The notes under the pieces: generated by a model
What the model was told of the DNA's origin: nothing
What the model saw: only the letters and a program-made list of their open reading frames with translations
Databases searched by the model: none
Part shown: positions 17,413 through 26,388 of the stretch, piece by piece
Position numbering within the stretch: position 1 is the stretch's first letter
How the letters are laid out: the number at the start of each line of letters is the position of its first letter
Position numbers and translations under genes: made by a program
Assembly (NCBI GenBank): GCA_017555965.1
Contig: JAFZFH010000154.1
Location: 1 to 43,196 of the forward strand
DNA: 43,196 bases
From: Bacteroidales bacterium
Lineage (GTDB): Bacteria > Bacteroidota > Bacteroidia > Bacteroidales > UBA932
Direction of reading: 5' to 3'

Positions 17413-18362
17413 CGGTTAAGAATTTCTAACTCTTCAGGTGAATAAAGGAACTGGTCTATCCACTCAGGGCAAAGTCGTCCCACAGCCATATAAGCAACCG
17501 TCAGAAGCACAAATACAGCCAATATGATCAAAATAACCCTACCCCACCTGATGCCGGACTTCTTTGGTTCAGGCGTTGGCGCCGGAACAGGGACCGGTGT
17601 AGGCTCAGGCTCTGTCACAGGTTCTGGTTCCGGAGTCGGAGTTGCTTCCGCCTGAGGTTCAGGAATTGGTTCAATCTCAGGAATTGGAGAGGGTTCAACA
17701 AGAATCTCTGGATCGGGTTCTACTGTCGGTTCTGGTTCTGTCATTGGCTCTGGTTCTACCATTGATTCTACGACAGGCTCCGGCTCCACTACTGGCTCTA
17801 CAGCCGGCTCTTCTACAATTGGTTCCGGCTCTACAACCGGTTCTGCTACGACTGGCTCAGGTTCTGCTACCGGCTCCGGAACAGATTCCAGCATAGTCTT
17901 CAGGCCGACAACCGCCGCACTGACCTCGTCAGCGGTCTCCTTGTGAGTCTTGAGAGAAATCGGCTGCAGACCGAAACCCTCAGGGTAAATATCCAGATTC
18001 TCGTCAGCTATGAAGAACACATTATTCTCCTTCGTAGCCCTCAAACGTCCTAGCCCTGGGAAAACAACGACCTTCTTGGCATGTAGGACAGCTTTCAGCT
18101 CAGCGACAAAATCCTTTATGATCTTTTCTGCCACGTCATATGACACATCATTGGACTTGGCATAGAAATCAATCAGGGCATCTCCCTCATCAGGACGAGC
18201 TCTGAAATACAGCTTTCTATATGGAGGATTGATGGTATATCCCTTATCGGAGAAATAAGCAGGTACAATTTCAGCTACAAAGCAGCCTAGTCCAGGAAGG
18301 ACTACCTTGTCGTCGTCAAGAATCAACTCCTTGACCATTTTCGATAAAAGATCGATATCCAT
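17409..18362 (-). CDS. HU/CCDC81-domain protein with Pro-Glu repeats and a membrane segment
   Basis: A 317-aa protein. Residues 1-150 carry the two prokaryotic HU domains of the CCDC81 type: [20 protein letters not shown], and later [20 protein letters not shown]. Residues 160-268 are a run of PEP, VEP and PxP repeats, followed by a basic KKSGIRWGR and one hydrophobic helix (about 275-297). A SPOR domain, usual after the helix in many relatives, is absent. The role is probably envelope or cell-division related because of the architecture, but this is inference. First gene of the operon. Confidence 0.82.
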   Translation of the reverse strand: MDIDLLSKMVKELILDDDKVVLPGLGCFVAEIVPAYFSDKGYTINPPYRKLYFRARPDEGDALIDFYAKSNDVSYDVAEKIIKDFVAELKAVLHAKKVVVFPGLGRLRATKENNVFFIADENLDIYPEGFGLQPISLKTHKETADEVSAAVVGLKTMLESVPEPVAEPEPVVAEPVVEPEPIVEEPAVEPVVEPEPVVESMVEPEPMTEPEPTVEPDPEILVEPSPIPEIEPIPEPQAEATPTPEPEPVTEPEPTPVPVPAPTPEPKKSGIRWGRVILIILAVFVLLTVAYMAVGRLCPEWIDQFLYSPEELEILNR

Positions 18363-18411
18363 AAAGTCAATTTTATTTTTTCCTAGGTCAATTAATATCC
18401 GGATAGAGACA

Positions 18412-18446
18412 CAAATTTAGTCAAAAACTTGCGAAATATCCACAAA
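18412..18446 (-). promoter_or_regulatory. Promoter of the CCDC81-to-DUF6515 operon
   Basis: On the minus strand TTTG (18443-18446), 23 bases, then TAAATTTG (18412-18419). The -7 box fits exactly. The spacer is a little long, so the -33 call is tentative. It lies 50 bases before the ATG. Confidence 0.45.
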
Positions 18447-18489
18447 ATGAAGAAAAGTCGCATTTTTTTGTAAAATTTTTGCAAAAAAG

Positions 18490-18520
18490 TTTGGAGGTTA
18501 ATTTTTTTTGCCTACCTTTG
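18490..18520 (+). promoter_or_regulatory. Bacteroidota-type promoter of tRNA-Asn
   Basis: TTTG at 18490-18493, 19 bases, TACCTTTG at 18513-18520. This is a full match to the phylum consensus. The tRNA starts 39 bases after it. Confidence 0.75.
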
Positions 18521-18559
18521 CAATCCCAAACGATAAGAACAGCGTTTGAGACAACAAAT

Positions 18560-18636
18560 TCCCGAATAGCTCAGTTGGTTAGAGCATCTGACTGTTAATC
18601 AGAGGGTCCTTGGTTCAAGTCCAAGTTCGGGAGCCA
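18560..18636 (+). tRNA. tRNA-Asn (anticodon GTT), CCA encoded
   Basis: Acceptor TCCCGAA (18560-18566) pairs with TTCGGGA (18626-18632), discriminator G and encoded CCA (18634-18636). The anticodon stem is TCTGA/TCAGA with loop CTGTTAA, giving anticodon GTT. The D-loop AGCTCAGTTGGTTAGAGC and T-loop GGTTCAAGTCC are canonical. Confidence 0.96.
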
Positions 18637-18640
18637 CACT

Positions 18641-18681
18641 GGACAAATCTTCAGAAATGAGGGTTTGTCCTTTTTCTTTTT
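18641..18681 (+). terminator. Terminator of tRNA-Asn
   Basis: GGACAAA (18641-18647) pairs with TTTGTCC (18664-18670) across a 16-base loop, followed by TTTTTCTTTTT. Confidence 0.75.
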
Positions 18682-18736
18682 CCTCGTAACCCACTGATTT
18701 TAAGTCAAATACAAACATAAATTCGTTCTTGGAAAG

Positions 18737-18774
18737 AGGTGCCTATTTCCCAAATAGCACCTGATTGTTTTTTT
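18737..18774 (+). terminator. Second hairpin with T-tract downstream of tRNA-Asn
   Basis: An 11-bp stem with one bulge (AGGTGCCTATTT with AAATAGCACCT) around CCC, followed by GATTG and seven T. It is a typical intrinsic terminator with no gene of its own, perhaps a backup for tRNA-Asn or the end of a lost gene. Confidence 0.6.
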
Positions 18775-18865
18775 AAAGACTTATAAGTTAGCCGCGGGGG
18801 CGTACTGATCAGGAGACCGACTCATGTATAAGAATATCGGGAACCGATAAAGGAAACATCAGGAC

Positions 18866-19141
18866 ATGAAGATATTTGGACGTTTAATGAAGTCTGGACT
18901 GGCTCTTTGCCTGTTATTATGCAGCGTTTTCATCTTTACCTCGTGTTCGGGACAAAAGCATGACGAAGTTAAGATCGCCATTGCATGGAGAGCAGATACA
19001 GACAGTGAGTTCTGCAGAAATGTTGTCAATTCTTTTGCAGAGGCGGGCGTCCAGGTCGTGATTCTGGATCAGGTGAAGGCATCTTATGTCCAATATGACG
19101 GTGAAATTGTTTCTGCAACATGCATCGATTTAATGAGTTGA
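18866..19141 (+). pseudogene. 5' remnant of a C26-peptidase-like lipoprotein gene
   Basis: The 91-aa product has a good lipoprotein signal (Cys27 in FTSCSG). It continues KIAIAWRADTDSEFCRNVVN and VVILDQVKAS, which resemble the N-terminus of Bacteroidales lipoproteins of the gamma-glutamyl-GABA hydrolase (peptidase C26) type. It ends in TGA after about 65 mature residues, before the catalytic Cys-His-Glu part. No continuation is seen in any frame of the next 150 bases. I read it as a deletion remnant, although a short functional lipoprotein cannot be excluded. A small palindrome TATCGG-gaa-CCGATA lies just upstream (18835-18849). Confidence 0.6.
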
Positions 19142-19295
19142 TAATTTCAGCTTCTAATAAAGTTCGGAAGAAAATTTCAATCCGGCAACAATATTACCCT
19201 CAACATTTATCGAGCTCTGAATATTCACACGAACAACAGCAAATGTTGACGTAAAAGCACTATATTTACAGATTAAGAACACTACACAACGAATT
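19142..19295. other. Intergenic region between the remnant and the GH3 gene
   Basis: AT-rich, without a clear terminator. A TATATTTA at about 19261, near TAnnTTTG, could be a weak -7 box for the GH3 gene 28 bases downstream, but no -33 element is at the right distance. Confidence 0.3.
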
Positions 19296-21635
19296 ATGAT
19301 ATTTGACATTGCCAAAAAAGCTGCAGTCATCGCGATGGCTGTGCTGATGACAAGCTGCAAGACGGTAAATATCGAGCAGTATGTCGATGAACTTTATGAG
19401 AAAATGACTCAGGAGGAGCGTATCGCCCAACTCAGGAGCGACTACATGGACAGTCTGTTTGACGAGAACGGACAACTTGATCCAGAGAAGTGCAAGGAGC
19501 TTATCCCTTATGGAATCGGACATTTCTCTCAGTATGCAAGCCAGAAACCTCTGGACCCTAACGTCTTGAGAGACCGAGTTGCAGCGGTTCAGGACTGGGT
19601 CATGAACAATACACCAAACGGCATCCCTGTCCTCTTTCATGAAGAAGTCCTGACAGGAGTGAACACACAGGGGGCAACAGTATATCCTCAGCAGATCGGA
19701 CAGGCCTGCTCTTTCAATCCGGAGCTTGCCGAGCTCAAGACCCTTCAGACAGGCATCTTAATGAGAAAGATGGGTGGAGTCCTCTCTCTTTCGCCAATGG
19801 TGGATGTGTGCCGTGTACCAAGTTTCAACAGACTTGAGGAGTCATATGGTGAGGATGGCTACCTGTCAGCTGTTATGGGTACTGCATTCGCAAGAGGTCT
19901 TCAGCAGGGCGATCTCACAAAAGGTGTAGGCACATGTTCGAAGCATTATCTCGGATATGGCGGAGGTGGAGACGCTGATGAAAAGGAGATGATAGAGGAA
20001 ATCCTGCTTCCACATGAAACCATGATCAGACTTACCGGCAGCAAGGTCGTAATGCCGGGATATCATGCAGTAAATGGAACCAATTGCGTGGAAAATGAAT
20101 ATATCCTCAAGGAAATACTTCGCGACTATGTAGGATTCGACGGAATGGTGGTAAGCGACTATACTGCCATCAATCAGATTCCAGGTCTTGACACCCCGGC
20201 TCAGAAAGCAGCTGCAGCAATCAACGCAGGTAACGATGTTGACTTCCCTACCGGATCTGACTATCTCTATCTTCAGGAAGCGATAGACCAGGGACTTGTG
20301 AGCGAAGACACTTTTGAAAATGCAGTAAAAAACGTCCTCAGACATAAGTTTCGTGCAGGCCTGTTCGACAAGGACCCATATCTCTACAGCACAGAGTACA
20401 TAGTTTTCGATACTCCACAAGAGCGCCAGACTGCCTACGATATAGCATCCCAGTCAGTTGTACTTCTCGAAAACAACGGAATCCTTCCTCTTAAGGAACC
20501 AGGCAAGGTATTCGTGACCGGTCCGAATGCAAACTCAATGTGGGCAATGTGCGGAGACTACTCATTCCCTGCAATGTCCTATTTCTGGAAATATGTCACA
20601 GAAGGACTCGACAACCCTCATATCGTTGGACTGCTTGAAGGCATGAAGGGTCGTATGCCCGAGGGATTCGAGGTTACATATTCCCGCGGATGCGACTGGA
20701 CCGAGGAGATTGAGACTCAGTATACCCAATACGGTGACGAACGCGCATGGCAATATGGTCTTCTACGCCGCAAGGTTGATTCAGGAGAAATCGCCGACAA
20801 GGAAGAAGCTCTCAGGATGGCATCGGAGAGCAATGTCATCATTGCTGCAGTAGGAGAAAACGTGATGCTGTGCGGAGAGAACCGTGACCGAAAGGGGCTT
20901 CGACTCCCCGGCAGTCAGGAACAGTATGTAGAGGAGCTCATCGCAACCGGAAAACCTGTAGTCCTTGTAATATTCGGAGGACGCGCCCAGGTGATTTCCG
21001 GACTTGCTGAGCGTTGTGCCGCAGTAATTCAGGCATGGTATCCGGGTGAAGAAGGAGGAAATGCAGTTGCCGACATCCTCTACGGAAACATCTCACCTTC
21101 AGCCAAGCTTTCTGTAAGCTATCCTAAGGAAGAAGTTTACGAGGCAATGTGCTACAACTACACAGCCGAGCAAGATCCGCGCGTCCAGTGGCCGTTCGGA
21201 TATGGACTGAGCTACACAGAGTTTGAATATGGAAACTTCAAGATGGATTCTTCAGCTTCCACTTCAGACAAGGCAGTCAAGCTGTCGTTTGAAATAACCA
21301 ACACAGGTTCGGCAGTTGCAGACGAAATCGCACAGATATACATTTCTCCAACAGACGAGGAGCAGAATATCCGTCCTATCCAGCTTCATGGTTTCACAAG
21401 AGTATCCCTTGATCCAGGCGAAACGAAGACGGTAACCGTCAAGCTTTATACAGAGCAGTTCGGATATTACACAAATGACGGAGTGCGTCAATGGAACATA
21501 GCTCCAGGCACATACGAAGTCAAGGTCGGAGCATCTTCGACAGACATCAGACTCAGCGGAAATCTAACCCTGAAGGGAAAACACGTAAGCAAGCCGTTGA
21601 GAGATTATTATTTCTCTGAAGCCACAGTAAAATAA
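19296..21635 (+). CDS. Glycoside hydrolase family 3 lipoprotein (beta-glucosidase/xylosidase type)
   Basis: A 779-aa lipoprotein (Cys21 in LMTSC). The family 3 N-terminal barrel has SPMVDVCR, RLEESYGED (180-187), CSKHYLGYGG (Lys216-His217) and the nucleophile Asp288 in GMVVSDYTA. The second alpha/beta domain has SVVLLENNGILPL. A C-terminal fibronectin III-like domain follows FGYGLSYTEFEY. It hydrolyses terminal beta-linked sugars, probably at the outer membrane or in the periplasm. Exact specificity cannot be read. Five bases separate it from the dehydrogenase gene. Confidence 0.92.
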   Translation: MIFDIAKKAAVIAMAVLMTSCKTVNIEQYVDELYEKMTQEERIAQLRSDYMDSLFDENGQLDPEKCKELIPYGIGHFSQYASQKPLDPNVLRDRVAAVQDWVMNNTPNGIPVLFHEEVLTGVNTQGATVYPQQIGQACSFNPELAELKTLQTGILMRKMGGVLSLSPMVDVCRVPSFNRLEESYGEDGYLSAVMGTAFARGLQQGDLTKGVGTCSKHYLGYGGGGDADEKEMIEEILLPHETMIRLTGSKVVMPGYHAVNGTNCVENEYILKEILRDYVGFDGMVVSDYTAINQIPGLDTPAQKAAAAINAGNDVDFPTGSDYLYLQEAIDQGLVSEDTFENAVKNVLRHKFRAGLFDKDPYLYSTEYIVFDTPQERQTAYDIASQSVVLLENNGILPLKEPGKVFVTGPNANSMWAMCGDYSFPAMSYFWKYVTEGLDNPHIVGLLEGMKGRMPEGFEVTYSRGCDWTEEIETQYTQYGDERAWQYGLLRRKVDSGEIADKEEALRMASESNVIIAAVGENVMLCGENRDRKGLRLPGSQEQYVEELIATGKPVVLVIFGGRAQVISGLAERCAAVIQAWYPGEEGGNAVADILYGNISPSAKLSVSYPKEEVYEAMCYNYTAEQDPRVQWPFGYGLSYTEFEYGNFKMDSSASTSDKAVKLSFEITNTGSAVADEIAQIYISPTDEEQNIRPIQLHGFTRVSLDPGETKTVTVKLYTEQFGYYTNDGVRQWNIAPGTYEVKVGASSTDIRLSGNLTLKGKHVSKPLRDYYFSEATVK

Positions 21636-21640
21636 CAGAT

Positions 21641-22567
21641 ATGAAGATAGTTTTTCTAGATGCGGCGACAATGGGCGATGTCTCATTCGAGCCGTTTGAG
21701 AGACTTGGCGAATTTGTCTCTTATTCAACTTCCACACGTGAAGAGGCTCGTAAAAGAGTCAAGGATGCGGATGTGATGATGATCAACAAGGTTCTGGTAG
21801 ACAAGGAGCTGATAGATGCAGCAGCTTCACTGAAGCTTATATGTGTCGCAGCTACCGGAGTCAACAACATTGATGTCGACTATGCCGCTTCCAAGGGTAT
21901 CCCTGTCAGAAATGTGGCCGGATATTCTACTGACTCTGTAGCACAGGCGACATTCATGCATATTCTTTCCCTGGCAGGCGGAGCACCATATTTTGACATG
22001 AGCGTCAAGTCAGGAAGCTATTCACGCAGCGGAATGTTTACAGATCCGAACTGGAACTGGTGGGAACTTGCAGGGAAGACCATCGGAATCATCGGAATGG
22101 GAAATATCGGAAAGAAGGTTGCAAAGATCGCCGAGGCATTCGGGATGAAAGTCTGCTATTACTCTACCTCCGGCACAGGACATTGCAAGGACTATCCTTG
22201 TCTGCCTCTGGAGCAGCTCCTGAGAGAATCCGACATCGTCTCCGTCCATGCTCCATTGAACGCAAAGACACAGAATCTGCTCGGAGCCAAAGAATTTGCA
22301 ATGATGAAGCCTACAGCCTATGTCATCAATATGGGACGCGGAGCAATCATCGTAGAAGAAGATCTTGCGGAAGCTGTAGATAACGGCACCATCGCCGGAG
22401 CAGGTATCGATGTATTCGTACGCGAGCCTATCCCGGAAGACCATCCATACCTGAAGATGAAGCATCCTGAACGCATGCGTCTGACTCCACATATAGCCTG
22501 GGCAAGCGTAGAAGCCAGAGACCGTCTCGTCGGCATGATGGCAGACAACGTCGCAAAGGGCTGGTAA
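21641..22567 (+). CDS. D-2-hydroxyacid dehydrogenase (glycerate/hydroxypyruvate reductase-like)
   Basis: A 308-aa NAD-dependent oxidoreductase. The Rossmann motif is GMGNIG (152-157). The catalytic triad is Arg233 (NMGRGA), Glu262 (VREPIPEDHP) and His284 (TPHIAW). It belongs to the phosphoglycerate dehydrogenase superfamily, closest in style to hydroxypyruvate or glycerate dehydrogenases. The substrate is not determined. It is cotranscribed with the GH3 gene and ends in a strong terminator. Confidence 0.88.
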   Translation: MKIVFLDAATMGDVSFEPFERLGEFVSYSTSTREEARKRVKDADVMMINKVLVDKELIDAAASLKLICVAATGVNNIDVDYAASKGIPVRNVAGYSTDSVAQATFMHILSLAGGAPYFDMSVKSGSYSRSGMFTDPNWNWWELAGKTIGIIGMGNIGKKVAKIAEAFGMKVCYYSTSGTGHCKDYPCLPLEQLLRESDIVSVHAPLNAKTQNLLGAKEFAMMKPTAYVINMGRGAIIVEEDLAEAVDNGTIAGAGIDVFVREPIPEDHPYLKMKHPERMRLTPHIAWASVEARDRLVGMMADNVAKGW

Positions 22568-22570
22568 ACT

Positions 22571-22602
22571 AAAAAAGCTCAGCTGTAATGCTGAGCTTTT
22601 TT
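22571..22602 (+). terminator. Terminator of the GH3-dehydrogenase operon
   Basis: A perfect 13-bp stem AAAAAAGCTCAGC / GCTGAGCTTTTTT around TGTAAT. The A and T tracts also let it serve the minus-strand tRNA-Leu, which ends at 22605. Confidence 0.9.
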
Positions 22603-22604
22603 AG

Positions 22605-22685
22605 TGCGGATGATAGGACTCGAACCTACATGCCGTGAAGCACTCGCACCTGAAACGAGCGTGTCTACCATTTCACCACATCCGC
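22605..22685 (-). tRNA. tRNA-Leu (anticodon CAG)
   Basis: Acceptor GCGGATG pairs with CATCCGC, discriminator A. The anticodon stem CTCGT/GCGAG holds loop TTCAGGT, giving CAG. A long variable arm (TGCTTCACGGCA) is present, as expected for class II tRNA-Leu. The T-loop GGTTCGAGTCC is canonical. CCA is not encoded. Confidence 0.95.
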
Positions 22686-22700
22686 GACAGAAAGTGGCTG

Positions 22701-22734
22701 CAAAGATACAAAATGTTTTTGAAATCCTAACAAA
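22701..22734 (-). promoter_or_regulatory. Promoter of tRNA-Leu
   Basis: On the minus strand TTTG (22731-22734), 22 bases, TATCTTTG (22701-22708), the same -7 box as at tRNA-Gln. It lies 15 bases before the tRNA. Confidence 0.6.
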
Positions 22735-22749
22735 ATTTGTTCCGATTTA

Positions 22750-23544
22750 TCAAATCTCGACATCATATCTATAGATGCTCTCCCACCCTCCTATAACCAA
22801 CCTGATCTCCGTCTGAGCATAATCCAAAGTAACCGTAACATCACCCAGATCCTCTGCTGTCCAGTCATATCCGCTGGCAACAATATATCTTCCCAATGCA
22901 AACTCTCTATGATTCCCCACACCATCATCAATGACAAGCATAAGGGATGCATCTGTCTGCCTTGGCAATACAGCAGTATAACCTTCAGACAATCCCCCAT
23001 CAGTCAGGAGGAAGTCGAAATCTCCAGGGTAAGGATTCCCCACAGCATCATAACCGGCAACATTACCCTTGAGACGAAGGTCAGCATTTATTCTTCCGTC
23101 ACCTACGACAAGAAGGGTCATAACACAATGGTTTTTCCTCAAGATCACATCTGTCCGGAAACACTCCCCATCAGGTCTCACGTCAGAGTCATGCATATAT
23201 ACCCTGGGGCAATCCTGGCCGGATGGAATCAAGATTCCTTGACCCACCTCCAATTCGCCATAACCTGTCCAAGCCCTGATGTGAAGGTCTGCCCTAGGGG
23301 TATATACAGAGCCTTCCGCTTCAGAAAGATCAATCCTTTCCGACCACATAAATCCTTCACCTGAGGTGATCTGGATCTCAGCAGTCTCTGTCCTCACCTT
23401 ATCCGGGCACGTCATGCCGAACATCAGCAGACAAGAACACGGAGATCGATCCTCCTTGACAGAGCAGGCCGATGAAATCACCAGACCAACCAATGTGGCA
23501 ATACAGATTATATAGTTTCTGACACCTCTTCCGGACCTATCCAT
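22750..23544 (-). CDS. FimB/Mfa2-type fimbrial anchor lipoprotein
   Basis: A 264-aa lipoprotein. After the signal, ACSVKEDRSPCSCLLMF (Cys27) matches the FimB/Mfa2 family pattern of C-x-x-E-D-R-x-x-C-x-C. Members cap and anchor the base of type V (FimA/Mfa1) fimbriae. The rest is a beta-rich two-domain body ending in GGWESIYRYDVEI. It overlaps the 3' end of the fimbrillin gene by 37 bases if ATG 23544 is used. A GTG seven codons in would reduce this. No terminator is clear after it. Confidence 0.8.
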   Translation of the reverse strand: MDRSGRGVRNYIICIATLVGLVISSACSVKEDRSPCSCLLMFGMTCPDKVRTETAEIQITSGEGFMWSERIDLSEAEGSVYTPRADLHIRAWTGYGELEVGQGILIPSGQDCPRVYMHDSDVRPDGECFRTDVILRKNHCVMTLLVVGDGRINADLRLKGNVAGYDAVGNPYPGDFDFLLTDGGLSEGYTAVLPRQTDASLMLVIDDGVGNHREFALGRYIVASGYDWTAEDLGDVTVTLDYAQTEIRLVIGGWESIYRYDVEI

Positions 23545-24500
23545 TCCTCAATTTCGATATTGAATGTTACACCATACCTGTCCATATCCTGTTCAGGACT
23601 TGATGCGCCAGGACGAGTAATGTGCAGAGAGACATAATACCTTGTATTCTGTTCCAGCTTAGGCAGAGAAACAGGGTAATAGTATAACACTCCTCCCAAG
23701 GTTGCCTCTATTACCAGACGTGTAGGACGGGGGCTCCAGTTTGTCGAGAACGAATCACTTTCATAAGGATTCGGATAGCAGTAGAAATGGTGTTTCGTGG
23801 TATATTTCTTTGTTCCCTTGATATTCAGATCTGCAATCTGGTCATATACCATACCGTCCACCTTCGGATCAGACGACTGCACGATCTGATTATACCACAA
23901 TGTAGGATCTGCCGTTTCCGAGAGATAGTTCTTGTCCCCCGCAACATTGGTCAGATAGACCTTCTTCAGAATGAAATCCATATTGTCATATGCATCGACA
24001 TCAAAGTCTACTGTAACAGCATCAAGCACCACCTTGGACACGATTCTCTTTATCTTCACGGAGATACTTCCGCCGGATGCCGTCAGATCTGGCGAAGCAT
24101 ATCCTTCCATGACCAGACGGCCGGCGGAATTATCCGTAAGGCGAGACCTCGTCTTCTTCAGAGCCTCATAAGAAGATATTCCGCTTACATCAGGAGCATT
24201 GGCAAGAACAACTACATCCTTCTGTCCTGTAGTACATTGCATATTCACGCTTTGCGAAGAAGCATCAGGGGTTTCATAAGCCTCCAGCTTTCCGCTGGTC
24301 CTGTCATAAATAAGCACCTGATAACCGGAAACTGCCTTCTCCTCATTTCCACCTTCTCCAGAAACCTTTGTAGCCTCAGATTGAAGCTTTATCTCTAAAG
24401 AAACCATTTCCCTACCTTCCGCAGGCATATCCGCGTACTTCTCCTCACACGACAGCAACGCAAAAGAAAGCATTGCAGCAAAAATCATTTTTTTCTTCAT
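23508..24500 (-). CDS. FimA-type major fimbrillin lipoprotein
   Basis: A 330-aa lipoprotein (Cys18 in LLSC). The FimA/Mfa1-family N-terminal domain is recognised by VSLEIKLQSEATKV and VSGYQVLIYDRTSGKLEAY. Next come KDVVVLANAPDVSG, the SLTDN-like NSAGRLVMEGYAS and SISVKIKRIVSKVVLDAV. These are typical of Bacteroidales fimbrillins secreted as lipoproteins and polymerised by donor-strand exchange after protease trimming. The C-terminal ITRPGASSPEQ...FNIEIEEW motif is also usual. The precise class (major, or tip) is inferred from its size and place before the Mfa2-like gene. Confidence 0.8.
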   Translation of the reverse strand: MKKKMIFAAMLSFALLSCEEKYADMPAEGREMVSLEIKLQSEATKVSGEGGNEEKAVSGYQVLIYDRTSGKLEAYETPDASSQSVNMQCTTGQKDVVVLANAPDVSGISSYEALKKTRSRLTDNSAGRLVMEGYASPDLTASGGSISVKIKRIVSKVVLDAVTVDFDVDAYDNMDFILKKVYLTNVAGDKNYLSETADPTLWYNQIVQSSDPKVDGMVYDQIADLNIKGTKKYTTKHHFYCYPNPYESDSFSTNWSPRPTRLVIEATLGGVLYYYPVSLPKLEQNTRYYVSLHITRPGASSPEQDMDRYGVTFNIEIEEWIGPEEVSETI

Positions 24501-24513
24501 AGCATTATTAAGA

Positions 24514-26388
24514 TTAATTATTAACTGATTGTCTTCTCTTTACAAGATCAGACATTTCCGGATCCAGATTTGCCCTGTATTCCATATATGGATCATAAGT
24601 CAAAGCCAGGTCAAAGTATTTTTCAGCCTCGTCCATCACCCCAAGACGGGACAATATAAGCGCCTTCATATAACACACTCTGGCATCTCTATCATCAAGA
24701 TCATCAAGAACATCCAAGGCAGAATGATTATAATCGGCCGACATATATGCCAGTGCAGAATTGTAATCCCTGTAAGGTCTCAGATTTTCGACAGCCTTCT
24801 TATAATCAAGATTCTTCAAAGCTTCCAGTCCTGCCATATATATAGTATCAAGTTCAGTTGTATGTACCGTATCCTTCTGCATTCCGGCACGATGGAGGTG
24901 AAAGTCAAAACTTACGCTTCTGAGTCTCGGATAGATCTTTTCGCGCAGATACCTGTATTCCGGCATCTTAGAAATCTTCAACTCGACCTCGTCAGGTTTC
25001 TTCATATCTGCTGTAAGGTCCAATATCATCCTCCTGGCCGTCTGGCTCATAACTGTATCATTTGCGACTATGACCTTCAACCGTTCCCAATCCTCAGGTA
25101 CATGGGACGTCTTGACGCTGTCCCTCCATTCCTCAGGAATGAAATCCCATATATAATCCTTAATGGATTCCGATCGGGCTAATGCCAGCCTGCCGTTATG
25201 CGCATACGAGCCTTCCGGAGAGCAGGATGCCTTGATGATCAGAGAGTCCAACACATATTCCTTACGGGACACAACGTCACCGAAACACTTCACTACTCTG
25301 GCAATTTCTGAAGCATTGTCAGCTAGGGAGGTATCAATGACATGACTTCCTTTTGCGAAATCAATCAGGGCCTTCGTATTGTCATATACTGTTCTTTCAA
25401 GCACTATGACACAATATTTCGGCGTCATGTCAGCCATAGTAGATAATGAACTTATGTAGTAAGTCAGTTCTTCCGGGAACGGCAGAGCCTGAAGGCAGAT
25501 ACCATCCTCATAAATCTCCCCGACCAGATTGACCATGACCTTCTTCAAACCGGGACGGCTTCTGAACGTATGCATGTAACGATATATGAAATCGCCATCG
25601 GAAGACGTCAGAACAGTATCCAGACGGATACCCTCAGTCACAATAGGATCGCGCACCAGACGCTGATACATCTGCGACTTTCTGGACTTGCGACGTTCGT
25701 TGAAATAGACCTTCATATGCTTCGTATAGTGCCGCAGAGCCTCCGTCTGCGTCACACCGAATAGATTATGAGCGACAGGATCAGAAATCAGCGATGTATC
25801 ATTCTTCATCGCATAAGTTTCCGGATAATGTCTCTGAAGAAATATCTCCAGCTGCCCTACTCTGACCAGATCAGTAGTATCGTTAATTATGGATGCCAGA
25901 AACTTCCGATATCTCTGATACCCCCTCAACTGACCTTCCCTGTACATCTGTCCGGTAATATACAAGGGTTCCAGACCGAGAGAATCTTCCTGAATCTTCA
26001 TATACGGACGCAACTTCAGCTGCCATCTTGAAGAGGACATTTCTGATGGAACATTGACATCGAAACTTATCGAAACATATCCCGCTCTTTCTGCAACATT
26101 ACGGAACCTGGCAACAACTGTCGAGGCATTGATCACATCGGTTGCGACCATTTCTCCGGTCTCGCTATCTCTGATTGCATTCATGATGATCGGCCCCTCA
26201 GACAGGTCACTCCTTATGCTGTCTATCTTGAATTCCTTATCTGATTCATCTTCCAAGGGCTTCTCATCCGGTACTGAAATATCCATTCTGACCTCTCCGG
26301 TCTTGATTCTCTGCATTACACGTGACGTGGAACAGGATACAGCAATGAATGCAGCAACAACAAGTACAATCTTCACGTCAGAACACAT
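24514..26388 (-). CDS. OmpA-like/TPR lipoprotein of the fimbrial operon
   Basis: A 624-aa lipoprotein (Cys19 in AVSC). Residues 1-330 are of unknown fold. Around 370-430 lies an OmpA-like peptidoglycan-binding region with SPEGSYAHNGRLALARSES. The C-terminal 110 residues contain TPR-like helices (YMAGLEALKNLDYKKAVENL, AEKYFDLALTYDP). The same architecture occurs beside DUF3575 and fimbrillin genes in Bacteroidales, so an envelope anchoring or assembly role is likely. ATG 26388 is preferred to a TTG six bases upstream. It overlaps the DUF3575 gene by 11 bases. Confidence 0.72.
   Translation of the reverse strand: MCSDVKIVLVVAAFIAVSCSTSRVMQRIKTGEVRMDISVPDEKPLEDESDKEFKIDSIRSDLSEGPIIMNAIRDSETGEMVATDVINASTVVARFRNVAERAGYVSISFDVNVPSEMSSSRWQLKLRPYMKIQEDSLGLEPLYITGQMYREGQLRGYQRYRKFLASIINDTTDLVRVGQLEIFLQRHYPETYAMKNDTSLISDPVAHNLFGVTQTEALRHYTKHMKVYFNERRKSRKSQMYQRLVRDPIVTEGIRLDTVLTSSDGDFIYRYMHTFRSRPGLKKVMVNLVGEIYEDGICLQALPFPEELTYYISSLSTMADMTPKYCVIVLERTVYDNTKALIDFAKGSHVIDTSLADNASEIARVVKCFGDVVSRKEYVLDSLIIKASCSPEGSYAHNGRLALARSESIKDYIWDFIPEEWRDSVKTSHVPEDWERLKVIVANDTVMSQTARRMILDLTADMKKPDEVELKISKMPEYRYLREKIYPRLRSVSFDFHLHRAGMQKDTVHTTELDTIYMAGLEALKNLDYKKAVENLRPYRDYNSALAYMSADYNHSALDVLDDLDDRDARVCYMKALILSRLGVMDEAEKYFDLALTYDPYMEYRANLDPEMSDLVKRRQSVNN

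Noticed and set aside
17640-17900. Repetitive DNA in the PE-repeat region as a CRISPR-like or satellite repeat
   Set aside because: It is in frame with a protein of degenerate PEP/VEP units and without spacer structure, so it is coding low complexity.
18637-18865. Integration site (att) at tRNA-Asn
   Set aside because: No duplicate of the tRNA 3' end and no integrase or mobile genes in the window.
19154-19360. Minus-strand open frame of 68 codons overlapping the start of the GH3 gene
   Set aside because: It lies largely antisense to the GH3 signal peptide and has no promoter or recognisable family. It was considered as a remnant of a barrel protein end but cannot be supported.
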